Source of the DNA: an uncultured Amylibacter sp.
GTDB lineage: Bacteria > Pseudomonadota > Alphaproteobacteria > Rhodobacterales > Rhodobacteraceae
Assembly: GCA_943846615.1 (NCBI GenBank)
Contig: OX044354.1
Location: forward strand, 2,683,001-2,747,000
Length of the DNA: 64,000 nt
Direction: 5' to 3'
The notes under the pieces are model-generated. The model worked only from the letters and a program-made list of their open reading frames with translations. It was not told the DNA's origin and ran no database searches. This document shows positions 54,666 to 63,220 of the stretch, in pieces (the stretch's first letter is position 1; every line of letters begins with the position of its first letter). The position numbers and the translations under genes are program-made.

Positions 54666-55615
54666 GAGCGTGCCTTGTTTTCTGACCAGATGTTCAGGTA
54701 ATTCGCCGCAAAAATCACCAATGCACCACCGATGATATAGGCATCAATGGCTTCGTTATAGAACACATATCCGATGATTGCGATGATTGGCAGGCGACAG
54801 AAATCGATCGGGGTTACGATGGTGGCTGGTGCCAATTTCAAAGCAGTTGTCAGGCAAAAATGCGCCAAAAGTCCACAACAACCCACCAAAATTATCCATG
54901 GAATACCTGTTCCCGTTGGTAACGCGATATCGCCATCATAACCCGCGCAGACAAGCCCAAAGACCAGTTGTAAGGCGGTCAGCCAAAACATGATGCAGGT
55001 AATCGACGCGGTTTGGGTCAGTTGTTTGGTAAATACGGCGGTGGCCGCAAATGCAATTGCACATAGCGCGGCGGGAATGATGCCCGGTGCAAGGCCCGCC
55101 ATCCAAGGGCGAGTGACAATCAAAATGCCGATGAAGCCAGTGATGATCGCAACGATACGCAACGCACCCAGTCGTTCACCCAACAAAAATGGCGCGGCCA
55201 GCATGACCCAGATCGGCACGGAAAATTCAAATGCGAAGAGTTGGGCGAAAGGGATCAGCGTGACCGCGTAGAACCACAGGTTTTGGCCTGTGAAGTGGGC
55301 GATGTTGCGGGTGAAATGAAGCCCGAAACGGTCAGTTGTGATTTCGCGGTGGGTTTTGAATAGGCCTGTGCAGGTTATGACAATTAGAAAACCGATCAGG
55401 GATCGATAGGTCATGATTTCAAAGGTATCAAGTTCAGATGCCAATTCACGCCCCGCAACCGCCATGGCCGAGAAGGAAAAAATCGCGCCCGACATCCAAA
55501 GAGCGGCGCGCATGGTGTTAGATTTGGAATGTAGCAAGAAACGAACCTGATTTTTCACGACATTAGCGTGAAAAGGGCGGCGTTCAACCCGTTTCTTGCT
55601 GGTGAAGCGAAACAT
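54662..55615 (-). CDS. EamA family (DMT) permease
   Basis: Ten helices are predicted, with MRAALWMSGAIFSFSAMAV starting the first and VTPIDFCRLPIIAIIGYV in the second half, which fits the S-adenosylmethionine/riboflavin-like EamA group. The true start may be the ATG at 55513, since the first 34 residues are charged and neither site has a good ribosome signal. The substrate is unknown. Confidence 0.82.
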   Translation of the reverse strand: MFRFTSKKRVERRPFHANVVKNQVRFLLHSKSNTMRAALWMSGAIFSFSAMAVAGRELASELDTFEIMTYRSLIGFLIVITCTGLFKTHREITTDRFGLHFTRNIAHFTGQNLWFYAVTLIPFAQLFAFEFSVPIWVMLAAPFLLGERLGALRIVAIITGFIGILIVTRPWMAGLAPGIIPAALCAIAFAATAVFTKQLTQTASITCIMFWLTALQLVFGLVCAGYDGDIALPTGTGIPWIILVGCCGLLAHFCLTTALKLAPATIVTPIDFCRLPIIAIIGYVFYNEAIDAYIIGGALVIFAANYLNIWSENKARS

Positions 55616-55651
55616 AAAATCTGTTTCTTGATGATTTCAATTTGGCGAGGC

Positions 55652-56440
55652 TTAATCGGTAAATAGGTTGTAGCCAAAGAACGACAATAGAGTTAACTGA
55701 TCTTTCAGCTCGTTCGAAATCACTAATAGATCGTTTTTCGACAACCTTTCAATTTGAACGGAATTGAAGTTTGATATGCTTTGTGGTGGGTAGTCCTTAA
55801 CTTTCAAATCGATGGACGTTTTCAGATTTATAGCACCTCTGGAAATGTTTCGATCTAAAACATTCTGTAAAATGGCTGGGTTTGCACAAAATTTCTCATA
55901 AGTGATTAGTGGTGCATTTTTTGTGATTGCGTGGTTTTTTAGTACTTCACTTCTTTTCAACCAATTTAATGTAATTTTTTTCAGTTTTTCACGACGCGTT
56001 GCACTGGTCATAGTGTCTAATACACTTGCTGGGGTATACCTGTATAATACACTGCTCACACTAGCGTATGGATTTCGATTGTTTATGATTATTGTGTGGT
56101 TCGGGAATGTTTTTTGATACATATCAATCCGCATCATATTTGGCGGTGATTTCTCTATTATGAACTCAACATTTCTCGTTCTGCGAATTTTATGAAATTT
56201 GTTTAACCAAACTGTCCGTAGGTTTTCCTTGTCGACAACTAATTTTCTGTTCCACCGATCTTTGGTCGATAGTTCGTCGATCAGCCACTGACCTTCGCCA
56301 TACTGTCTACCTTCTGTTAAGCTCGCTACATTTTTCGATGTTTGTAACAACTTTGAAATCGCGGTAGAGCCACTGTTCGGAGGGGTCAGGAGAAAGATAA
56401 AATGAGGCTCGGTTCTGTCTTCTGAGTGGGTTATTCCCAT
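55652..56440 (-). CDS. Sulfotransferase family protein, AT-rich
   Basis: The P-loop-like [17 protein letters not shown] near residue 16 and [14 protein letters not shown] near 120 match the two PAPS-binding motifs of sulfotransferases. The gene is notably AT-rich next to guaA, suggesting transfer. Its start lies 10 bases inside the end of guaA. The acceptor is unknown; surface glycans are a common target. Confidence 0.68.
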   Translation of the reverse strand: MGITHSEDRTEPHFIFLLTPPNSGSTAISKLLQTSKNVASLTEGRQYGEGQWLIDELSTKDRWNRKLVVDKENLRTVWLNKFHKIRRTRNVEFIIEKSPPNMMRIDMYQKTFPNHTIIINNRNPYASVSSVLYRYTPASVLDTMTSATRREKLKKITLNWLKRSEVLKNHAITKNAPLITYEKFCANPAILQNVLDRNISRGAINLKTSIDLKVKDYPPQSISNFNSVQIERLSKNDLLVISNELKDQLTLLSFFGYNLFTD

Positions 56441-57990
56441 TCAATCGTTCCCGGAGGTTTTGATGTGATGTCATAGGTGACGCGATTGATGCCTTCGACC
56501 TCGTTAATGATGCGGGTTGCGGTTTCGCCAAGGAATTCGTGGGTGAAGGGGTAGTAATCCGCAGTCATGCCATCCACGGATGTCACCGCGCGCAGGGCAC
56601 AGGCGAAATCATAGGTGCGACCATCGCCCATGACGCCAACGGTGCGTACGGGTAGGATTGCAACAAATGCCTGCCAGATTTCATCATACAGACCGTGTTT
56701 GCGGATTTGATCGATGTAAACGGCGTCAGCGCGGCGTAGGATTTCCAATTTGTCACGTGTGATTTCACCTGGGCAACGAATGGCAAGGCCAGGGCCAGGG
56801 AAGGGGTGACGACCAACGAAGCTGTCTGGTAAGCCCAATTCGCGGCCCAATTCGCGGACTTCGTCCTTAAATAATTCACGCAATGGTTCGACCAGTGCCA
56901 TGTCCATTTTTTCGGGCAGGCCACCAACGTTGTGGTGTGATTTGATCGTGACGGATGGGCCGCCAGAGAATGAAACACTTTCGATCACGTCGGGGTACAA
57001 TGTGCCCTGTGCCAAGAATTTTGCGCCGATGGGTTTGGCGTATTTATCAAATACATCGATGAACAAACCGCCGATAATTTTGCGTTTGGTTTCGGGGTCT
57101 GATTGACCGTCGAGTTGGCCCAAGAACAATTCGGTTTCTTCGGCGTGGATTAGTTTCATGTTGTAGTTATCACGGAACATTGTCACCACTTCTTCGGCCT
57201 CGCCCATGCGTAGTAGGCCGTGATCGACGAAAACACATGTCAGTTGATCGCCGATGGCTTCGTGCAGCAAAACTGCTGCAACCGAGCTGTCGACGCCGCC
57301 TGATAGGCCGCAGATAACCTGTTGATCACCGACTTGTTCGCGGATCGCGGCAATTGCCTGTTCACGGTAAGCGCCCATTGTCCAATCGCCCGTGAAGCCA
57401 GCCAATTTCACGAAGTTTTCGTAGAGTTTGGCACCGTTTGGTGTGTGGTGAACCTCGGGATGGAATTGCACGGCGTAGAAATTACGTGTGATGTCCGCAG
57501 TGATAGCGTAAGGGGCGTTTGGCGATGTGCCGTAGACGTTGAAACCGTCTGCGATTTTTGAGACGTGGTCGCCGTGGCTCATCCAGACTTGTTCATCACC
57601 GTTCGCGAACCAACCACCGAGAATGTTGAGTTGGTCATCGGATGGGGTGACGAAGGCACGGCCGAATTCTGCGGTGCCGTGACCTGATTCAACGGTGCCG
57701 CCCAATTGATGCATCATGACCTGTTGGCCATAACAGATGCCCAGCAATGGCACGCCCATCTCGAATACATATTCTGGGGCGCGGGGACTGTCCGCAGTGG
57801 TGACCGACGATGGGCCGCCAGATAGGATGACGGCCTTTGGCGCGAAATCCTTAAGGAAAGCTTCGTCGACGTTATTAAACGGGTGGATTTCACAGTAGAC
57901 GTTCAGCTCGCGCAGGCGACGCGCGATCAGTTGGGTTACTTGGCTACCGAAATCGATAATGAGGAGGCGGTCATGTGATGTATCTGTCAT
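56431..57990 (-). CDS. guaA: GMP synthase (glutamine-hydrolysing)
   Basis: GuaA aminates XMP to GMP. The N-terminal glutamine amidotransferase has GICYGQQVM with the nucleophile cysteine and FHPEVHHT; the ATP pyrophosphatase domain has [15 protein letters not shown]; the C-terminal domain ends in KPPGTIEWE. The length of 519 is standard. A palindrome lies in the 128-base gap upstream. Confidence 0.96.
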   Translation of the reverse strand: MTDTSHDRLLIIDFGSQVTQLIARRLRELNVYCEIHPFNNVDEAFLKDFAPKAVILSGGPSSVTTADSPRAPEYVFEMGVPLLGICYGQQVMMHQLGGTVESGHGTAEFGRAFVTPSDDQLNILGGWFANGDEQVWMSHGDHVSKIADGFNVYGTSPNAPYAITADITRNFYAVQFHPEVHHTPNGAKLYENFVKLAGFTGDWTMGAYREQAIAAIREQVGDQQVICGLSGGVDSSVAAVLLHEAIGDQLTCVFVDHGLLRMGEAEEVVTMFRDNYNMKLIHAEETELFLGQLDGQSDPETKRKIIGGLFIDVFDKYAKPIGAKFLAQGTLYPDVIESVSFSGGPSVTIKSHHNVGGLPEKMDMALVEPLRELFKDEVRELGRELGLPDSFVGRHPFPGPGLAIRCPGEITRDKLEILRRADAVYIDQIRKHGLYDEIWQAFVAILPVRTVGVMGDGRTYDFACALRAVTSVDGMTADYYPFTHEFLGETATRIINEVEGINRVTYDITSKPPGTIEWE

Positions 57991-58064
57991 GTGCGGGGTT
58001 TATTCCGATGGTCGGATTCTTGCAAGAGGGATTTCGCGGTGCCAAATCGCGTGCTGTTTGGGGA

Positions 58065-58080
58065 TGTCCCCATGGGGACA
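58065..58080. promoter_or_regulatory. Perfect 16-bp palindrome upstream of guaA
   Basis: TGTCCCCATGGGGACA is exactly self-complementary and sits about 75 bases before the guaA start and 39 past the end of the preceding gene. It could be an operator or the stem of a terminator for the upstream gene, although no T run follows. Confidence 0.4.
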
Positions 58081-58118
58081 GGGGGTTAAGGTGTTGATTT
58101 TATTAGTTAACGTAAAAA

Positions 58119-58661
58119 TCAACTCTTGCGAGCAGGTAAATCCCATGCCGCATAAAGCGCGTTCAGGTCGCTGGTGTTTTGACATGTGATGGACGGCACG
58201 CCTGCATCGTCGATCATTGATGCGTATTTTGCGACGTTTTCCGGGGATTTGAAAAGGATCCAATCGATCATCTCCCATTTTATGCTGTCTTTGGCACCTG
58301 CGAGATGGCCTGCGCGATCTGGGCCGTTGATTAATGTACGTTTCAGATAGCGGTTGAGGCGGAGGTACCGGTTTGATGTGATCAGGATTGCGCCCGTTGC
58401 GCGTTCAAGGCGAGCGGGTATGTGGCGGGAATAGTTGCCCTCGATTATCCAGCTATCGTTATTGATCGCGGTTTCGTGGCGGGCCGCGAAATCGGCGTCG
58501 GGGCGCATTTCCCAGTCGGTGTTGGGGATGAATTTGAGTTGATCGAGGTGGATCGCTGGGATGTTGAGGTGTTGGGATAGGGCCACGGCCAGCGTGGATT
58601 TACCCGCGTTGGAGGGACCGAAGATGGCGATACGGGGCCCGAGGGATGCTGGGGTGATCAT
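58119..58661 (-). CDS. Adenylate-kinase-like ATPase (FlaR/topology-modulation type)
   Basis: The ATG at 58661 begins a compact 180-residue protein with the P-loop IAIFGPSNAGKSTLA near residue 12 and the substrate block IHLDQLKFIPNTDW, as in the small AAA-type proteins called DNA topology modulation protein FlaR-like. The longer frame upstream runs through an intergenic repeat and is not used. The substrate is unknown. Confidence 0.78.
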   Translation of the reverse strand: MITPASLGPRIAIFGPSNAGKSTLAVALSQHLNIPAIHLDQLKFIPNTDWEMRPDADFAARHETAINNDSWIIEGNYSRHIPARLERATGAILITSNRYLRLNRYLKRTLINGPDRAGHLAGAKDSIKWEMIDWILFKSPENVAKYASMIDDAGVPSITCQNTSDLNALYAAWDLPARKS

Positions 58662-58714
58662 TTTGAAATGCCTAGCAGACTTTTGGGTTCGGAAACAATG
58701 CCTTAGGCTGTCGT

Positions 58715-58752
58715 GCATTCTTGGCCCACGCGGCGAGCCAAGAATGCGTGGG
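58715..58752. repeat. Two interleaved inverted repeats behind argC
   Basis: GCATTCTTGGC pairs with GCCAAGAATGC (58715-58747), while CCCACGC pairs with GCGTGGG (58725-58752). The two stems cross each other and cannot both form as simple hairpins, so they are alternatives or a pseudoknot. No T run follows on either strand. It ends directly at the argC stop codon. Confidence 0.65.
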
Positions 58753-59670
58753 CTAGAGACCTGTTTTTTCGTCCAAGCCAAGCATGATGTTAAGGTTTTG
58801 CACCGCCGCGCCTGATGCGCCTTTGCCAAGGTTATCAAGCAGTGCCAACAATACAACGCAACCTGTTTCTGGATCGCCATGCACAGACAGTTCCAGATTA
58901 TTGGTGTTGTTCAACGCCGATGGGTTGATGGTGTTGCCATAGTGATCCGCATCCATGAACGAAACGAAATGGCTGTTTGCATAGTGTTCCGTTAAGGCCG
59001 ATTGAATTGCGGTGTGTTGATCTGGCGTTACGCCCGTCAGCGGTATTTGCACAATCATACCCTGTTCGAAATTACCAACCGATGGGACGAAGGTTGGGCG
59101 TTGTGAAACGCCGCCGTAGGCAACGATTTCTGGGATGTGTTTGTGGTTTTGACCCAATCCATAAACGAAGAAGTCATCTGCCTGACCCGATTTAAAATCC
59201 GCGATCATCGCTTTGCCACCGCCAGAATAGCCGCTGACGGCGTTGATGGTGATTGGGGCGTCTGCGTTCAGCAGGCCGCGCGAAGTTAACGGGTGCAATA
59301 ATGAAATTGCGCCCGTTGAATAACAACCAGGGTTGGATACGAATTGCGCGAATGCGATGTTTTGACGTCTTTCATCATCCAGTTCAGCAAATCCATAGAT
59401 CCAATTTGGATCAACGCGGTGTGCGGTGCTGGCGTCGATTAGACGGGCGCTGTTGTTTTTACTGTTCGCTGCGATTTCAAGCGATGCAGCATCTGGCAGA
59501 CACAGGATGCCTACGTCCGCATCATCCAATGCGCCCAATCTGGCGTCGAGGTTTTTACGGTTATCCTCGTCGAGCGAAATCAATTCGATATCATCACGCT
59601 TTAAAAGGCGTTCGCGGATTTGTAAGCCTGTGGTGCCAACTTCGCCGTCGATGAATACTTTGTGTGTCAT
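58753..59670 (-). CDS. argC: N-acetyl-gamma-glutamyl-phosphate reductase (short type)
   Basis: ArgC reduces N-acetylglutamyl phosphate in arginine synthesis. The 305-residue protein is the short form, with KVFIDGEVGTTGLQI at the start and the catalytic cysteine in VSNPGCYSTGAI. HGDPETGCVVLLALLDNLGK is near the end. The ATG at 59670 follows AAGGGC; upstream codons in the same frame have no ribosome site. Confidence 0.92.
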   Translation of the reverse strand: MTHKVFIDGEVGTTGLQIRERLLKRDDIELISLDEDNRKNLDARLGALDDADVGILCLPDAASLEIAANSKNNSARLIDASTAHRVDPNWIYGFAELDDERRQNIAFAQFVSNPGCYSTGAISLLHPLTSRGLLNADAPITINAVSGYSGGGKAMIADFKSGQADDFFVYGLGQNHKHIPEIVAYGGVSQRPTFVPSVGNFEQGMIVQIPLTGVTPDQHTAIQSALTEHYANSHFVSFMDADHYGNTINPSALNNTNNLELSVHGDPETGCVVLLALLDNLGKGASGAAVQNLNIMLGLDEKTGL

Positions 59671-59769
59671 GATATGCCCTTTTACGCTTTGGCGTTGATT
59701 ATCATGGGTGGCGGATAGGGGCAATCGAAAGGGGCGATGGATCAATCGAAAAAATATCTTGATATTGAA

Positions 59770-59783
59770 ACTGGTATACTAGT
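59770..59783. promoter_or_regulatory. Candidate operator upstream of the alginate lyase gene
   Basis: ACTGGTATACTAGT is a palindrome with one mismatched pair around GTATAC, 44 bases before the lyase start. The GGTATAC core resembles sites of FadR-type GntR regulators, which commonly control uronate and alginate genes. No such regulator is in the window. Confidence 0.35.
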
Positions 59784-59827
59784 AGAGTATTTCAAGTTTG
59801 AATGATCACCGCATCTGGGAGGAAAGT

Positions 59828-62113
59828 GTGAATTATAAATCGTTGACACCGTTAAGTCTGTGTTTGTTGTCCGTTATGGGCTGCCAAGCCATGGCCAATG
59901 TTGCCTGTGAGGGCGATGCCATGGGGCCGCTAACCATTGTTTCGGCAACGGATGATGGCGCCTATGAGGAAACCCATGGGCCTGAAAACACCATTGATGG
60001 CAATTTTGATCCAGATTCGCGTTGGTCGAATGAATCAGAAGGTGCGGAAAAGACCTTGTTGATCGATTTGGGTGCAGAGCAATCGGTGAAAAATGTTCAG
60101 ATTGCGTGGTACAAAGGGGATACGCGCAAGTCGAATTTCAAGATTTCCGCGTCTCCGAACGGCAAGTTTTACCAAACGATTGTGCAGGATCGCCAATCCG
60201 AAGGGAAGTCGTTGGAATTCGAAACATATGAATTCAACAAAAAGACAGCGCGTTATGTCCAGATTATCAGCAATGGGAACGAGGCGAATAATTGGAACAG
60301 TATTGTTGAAGTTGCCGTAAATGGCTGTGGTAGCCATGTTGACGCGCCAGCAACGCCTGTTTTAACCGAGCGCCAAAGCAATGGTATGTTTGGGTTAGAC
60401 CCAAAGAAATCACCAGGTGAAAACTTTGATCTGAAGGGGTGGTACATGACCACACCAGCGGATGACAATAATGATGGTAAATCAGACAGTGTTTATGAAA
60501 ATGAATTGGCTGCTGGTTGGACGGACCCGCGTTATTTCTATACCGATCCTGCGACGGGGGGCATGGTTTTCCGTGTGACGCCAGCGGGTGCGAAGACATC
60601 GAAAAACACCAGCTACACGCGGTCGGAATTACGCGGCATGTTGCGCCGTGGGGATTACACGATCCAAACACGAGCAGATGGTGGTTATCCAAATAAAAAC
60701 AACTGGGTGTTTTCATCCGCGCCAGCACAAGCGCAGGTCGATGCCGCAGGTGTTGATGGGAAGTTGCGTGCAACATTGGCTGTTGGGCAGGTGACGCGGT
60801 TGGGTAAGGCCTATCAGATTGGGCGTGTTGTGATTGGTCAAATCCATGCCAAGAACGATGAGCCGATCCGTTTGTATTACCGCAAATTGCCGCAGAACAA
60901 ATACGGTTCGATTTATTTCGCGCATGACCCAGAAGTGGGCAAAGAAACATGGGTCGAAGTGATCGGTAGCCGCGCGAACAAGGCGCAGAATCCAGACGAT
61001 GGTATCGCGCTGGACGAAGTGTTTACGTATGAGATTGAAACCAAAGGCAAGGTTGAGGGTGATAAAATTATCCCGATGCTGCACCTGAAAATCATTCGCG
61101 ACGATGGCACCGAAATCGTGGCAGAGCCGTTCGATATGCGTGACAGCGGGTTCAGTGTTGAAGACGAATTCATGTTCTTTAAGGCGGGTGCATATACTGG
61201 TAATAATACCAGCCCGATGCCGGAGACCGATTTCGACAAGGTGACGTTCTTTGAGTTGGAATATTCACATGATGAGGTTTCGGAAGAAGTGAAGCAAGCG
61301 GCGGCAAATGCGGCACCGAAGGTGGCAGAGGTGTCTGTGGCACGCCCGGCCGTTGCAGGTGTGATTTTTGACGACAATTTCGCAGATGGTGGTCGCGATA
61401 ATGGTGCGGATGCGATGGATGCGAATTGGTGGTCGACATCAACCAGTGGTGCGATTGAGATCGATGAGAATGGTTTGGGTCTGGTTTCTGGTACATCTGG
61501 GCGCGGTATTCGATCGACATTTGATGCGCAGACATTAAGCGAGGGTCAAAAGTTGGAAGCGACGTTTACGTTTACGACGCCTGAATTCATGGGTCGTGAT
61601 CGTAGTTCTGCGTTCCGCGTTGCATTCCATGACCGTTTGGATCGCCCTGAATTAGAGGGTGATCTAGGTGCAAGTTCGAGTTCGCCAAACAAACTGTATA
61701 ACGGTTTGCCTGGATATATGATGGATTTCGATATTAATCTGGATGACCCAAGCAAGGCCAACATTGATGTTCGTCGCCATAAGGTTGCCAAAATTGGCCG
61801 CTTGTTGGGGACATACAAAGGATACAAGCATTTGGCAGGCGGTGGTGAGCCGTATCAATTTGCGCCGAATGCCACCTTTACAGGTACAATGTTTGTCAAA
61901 AAGGTTGCCGGTGGCTTGGAAATTGGCGGCAGTATGAGCCAAGATGGCAAGGTTTTATCGACGTTTTCCACGGTTGATAAGGACAGTGACGTCAATAACT
62001 TTGGTCAGCTGGCGTTCCACGTGAATAGCCAGACGTTTGGTTCATCCAACGAAAAGAAAGTCGCGGATAACGGCATTACGTTTACGAATGTGAAATTGGA
62101 AGTGACCGAGTAA
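59828..62113 (+). CDS. Multidomain alginate lyase family 7 lipoprotein
   Basis: The GTG at 59828 follows GGGAGGAAA and begins a lipoprotein signal with lipobox SVMGC. Residues about 35-165 form a discoidin-like F5/8C (CBM32) carbohydrate-binding domain (NTIDGNFDPDSRWSNE). About residues 180-500 form the PL7 lyase with its three signatures, TRSELR, GQIHAK and FFKAGAY, which carry the catalytic arginine, glutamine, histidine and tyrosine. The last 240 residues form another beta-rich domain beginning VIFDDNFADGG. It probably degrades alginate at the cell surface. No other alginate gene is nearby. Confidence 0.83.
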   Translation: MNYKSLTPLSLCLLSVMGCQAMANVACEGDAMGPLTIVSATDDGAYEETHGPENTIDGNFDPDSRWSNESEGAEKTLLIDLGAEQSVKNVQIAWYKGDTRKSNFKISASPNGKFYQTIVQDRQSEGKSLEFETYEFNKKTARYVQIISNGNEANNWNSIVEVAVNGCGSHVDAPATPVLTERQSNGMFGLDPKKSPGENFDLKGWYMTTPADDNNDGKSDSVYENELAAGWTDPRYFYTDPATGGMVFRVTPAGAKTSKNTSYTRSELRGMLRRGDYTIQTRADGGYPNKNNWVFSSAPAQAQVDAAGVDGKLRATLAVGQVTRLGKAYQIGRVVIGQIHAKNDEPIRLYYRKLPQNKYGSIYFAHDPEVGKETWVEVIGSRANKAQNPDDGIALDEVFTYEIETKGKVEGDKIIPMLHLKIIRDDGTEIVAEPFDMRDSGFSVEDEFMFFKAGAYTGNNTSPMPETDFDKVTFFELEYSHDEVSEEVKQAAANAAPKVAEVSVARPAVAGVIFDDNFADGGRDNGADAMDANWWSTSTSGAIEIDENGLGLVSGTSGRGIRSTFDAQTLSEGQKLEATFTFTTPEFMGRDRSSAFRVAFHDRLDRPELEGDLGASSSSPNKLYNGLPGYMMDFDINLDDPSKANIDVRRHKVAKIGRLLGTYKGYKHLAGGGEPYQFAPNATFTGTMFVKKVAGGLEIGGSMSQDGKVLSTFSTVDKDSDVNNFGQLAFHVNSQTFGSSNEKKVADNGITFTNVKLEVTE

Positions 62114-62138
62114 GTTACGCATCATTTAAGAGAAATTG

Positions 62139-62172
62139 ACGCCGCCCATGGGAAACTGTGGGCGGCGTTTTT
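62139..62172 (+). terminator. Rho-independent terminator of the lyase gene
   Basis: ACGCCGCCCA and TGGGCGGCGT form a perfect 10-bp stem with a 10-base loop and are followed by TTTT. It lies 25 bases after the stop codon. Confidence 0.9.
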
Positions 62173-62205
62173 ATTGGGTGGCGACCATGTTAAATAAATC
62201 GTAAT

Positions 62206-63036
62206 TCACGCCGCATTCAACAGACGCATTTGATCGCGCAGGCGCGTATCGGTGATAAGTGAACCCTCTGAGAGGCCTTGGCGGATTTGACCCGCGGATA
62301 GTATGTTTTCGTCGATGTAACTGATACCACCCGTGTTTGATAGCTCGGAAAACTGTCGCCGCCATGTGATGCCAATGCCCATGGGAATGTCGGGAGACTG
62401 GTTTAACGCGGCAGCTCCTTGGGCGACTTTCTGGGTGAATTGCTTTTTGGTGCGCAAAGGGAAATGCAACACCTCTAGGAGGTCGGGACGGATGCGTTTT
62501 TTGCGAAATCCGGTAACGTCGTGATTGCCCGCATCGATGGTTAAATCCGCCGCGCTTTTGTGGGCGATTTTTCCAGGTAAGGGATTACCTATGCTGTTGA
62601 AAGATTGGGGTCTGCGGTAGATCATGTTTTCCCAAAAGGGGTTTGGATTGCTTTCTGGACAGATGAAATTGTGCCGCTTTGCGGTCAATACATTGGTAAA
62701 TGGACGCCGACGAAACGCGGATTTCAATGACTTGGCGTTGGTTGCGACCCAAAATTCATCGTTGTCGGTATGAATTACCCAGCGCGCGCCCAGTTCATTG
62801 TGCGCGATATTGGCCATATGTGTGACCCATTTGGATTGATCAAACCCATGTGATTCCTGACGGATATAGGTCAATGCGCCCTGTTTGATGAAGGGCGTGA
62901 GGTGATCGCGCAGGCCATTGGTGCTCAGATGATCGGTCAGAACAATGTGATCAACACCAGATTCGAGGTGGAAACGGATGTTTTGAAGGACCAAGTCGCA
63001 TTCGTTTCGGGTTAATAGTGTTTGTATTAAAGCCAT
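62206..63036 (-). CDS. Family 2-type glycosyltransferase
   Basis: The protein starts ALIQTLLTRNECDLVLQNI and has WVIHTDNDEFW near residue 85, the acidic nucleotide-sugar motif of the GT2 subgroup that includes the DNDEFW proteins, then HFPLRTKKQF. The ATG at 63036 matches the usual family start; an ATG eight codons earlier is possible. It probably modifies a surface polysaccharide, acceptor unknown. Confidence 0.75.
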   Translation of the reverse strand: MALIQTLLTRNECDLVLQNIRFHLESGVDHIVLTDHLSTNGLRDHLTPFIKQGALTYIRQESHGFDQSKWVTHMANIAHNELGARWVIHTDNDEFWVATNAKSLKSAFRRRPFTNVLTAKRHNFICPESNPNPFWENMIYRRPQSFNSIGNPLPGKIAHKSAADLTIDAGNHDVTGFRKKRIRPDLLEVLHFPLRTKKQFTQKVAQGAAALNQSPDIPMGIGITWRRQFSELSNTGGISYIDENILSAGQIRQGLSEGSLITDTRLRDQMRLLNAA

Positions 63037-63220
63037 TACTGTGCGGTACCTTTCGCCCATGGGCGTGAGTTTCGTTACATATAAATACGTTTGTCAAAAT
63101 AGAAAGTTGCAGCGGCAAAATTTGTTGAAATGTCGCTGTCAGTCATTTTAAGGGCGAATTTAGCGCCTTGGTATAAAGAGGATAAGTGTATTTCTGGAAA
63201 AAACATCAAGGAATATGGAT

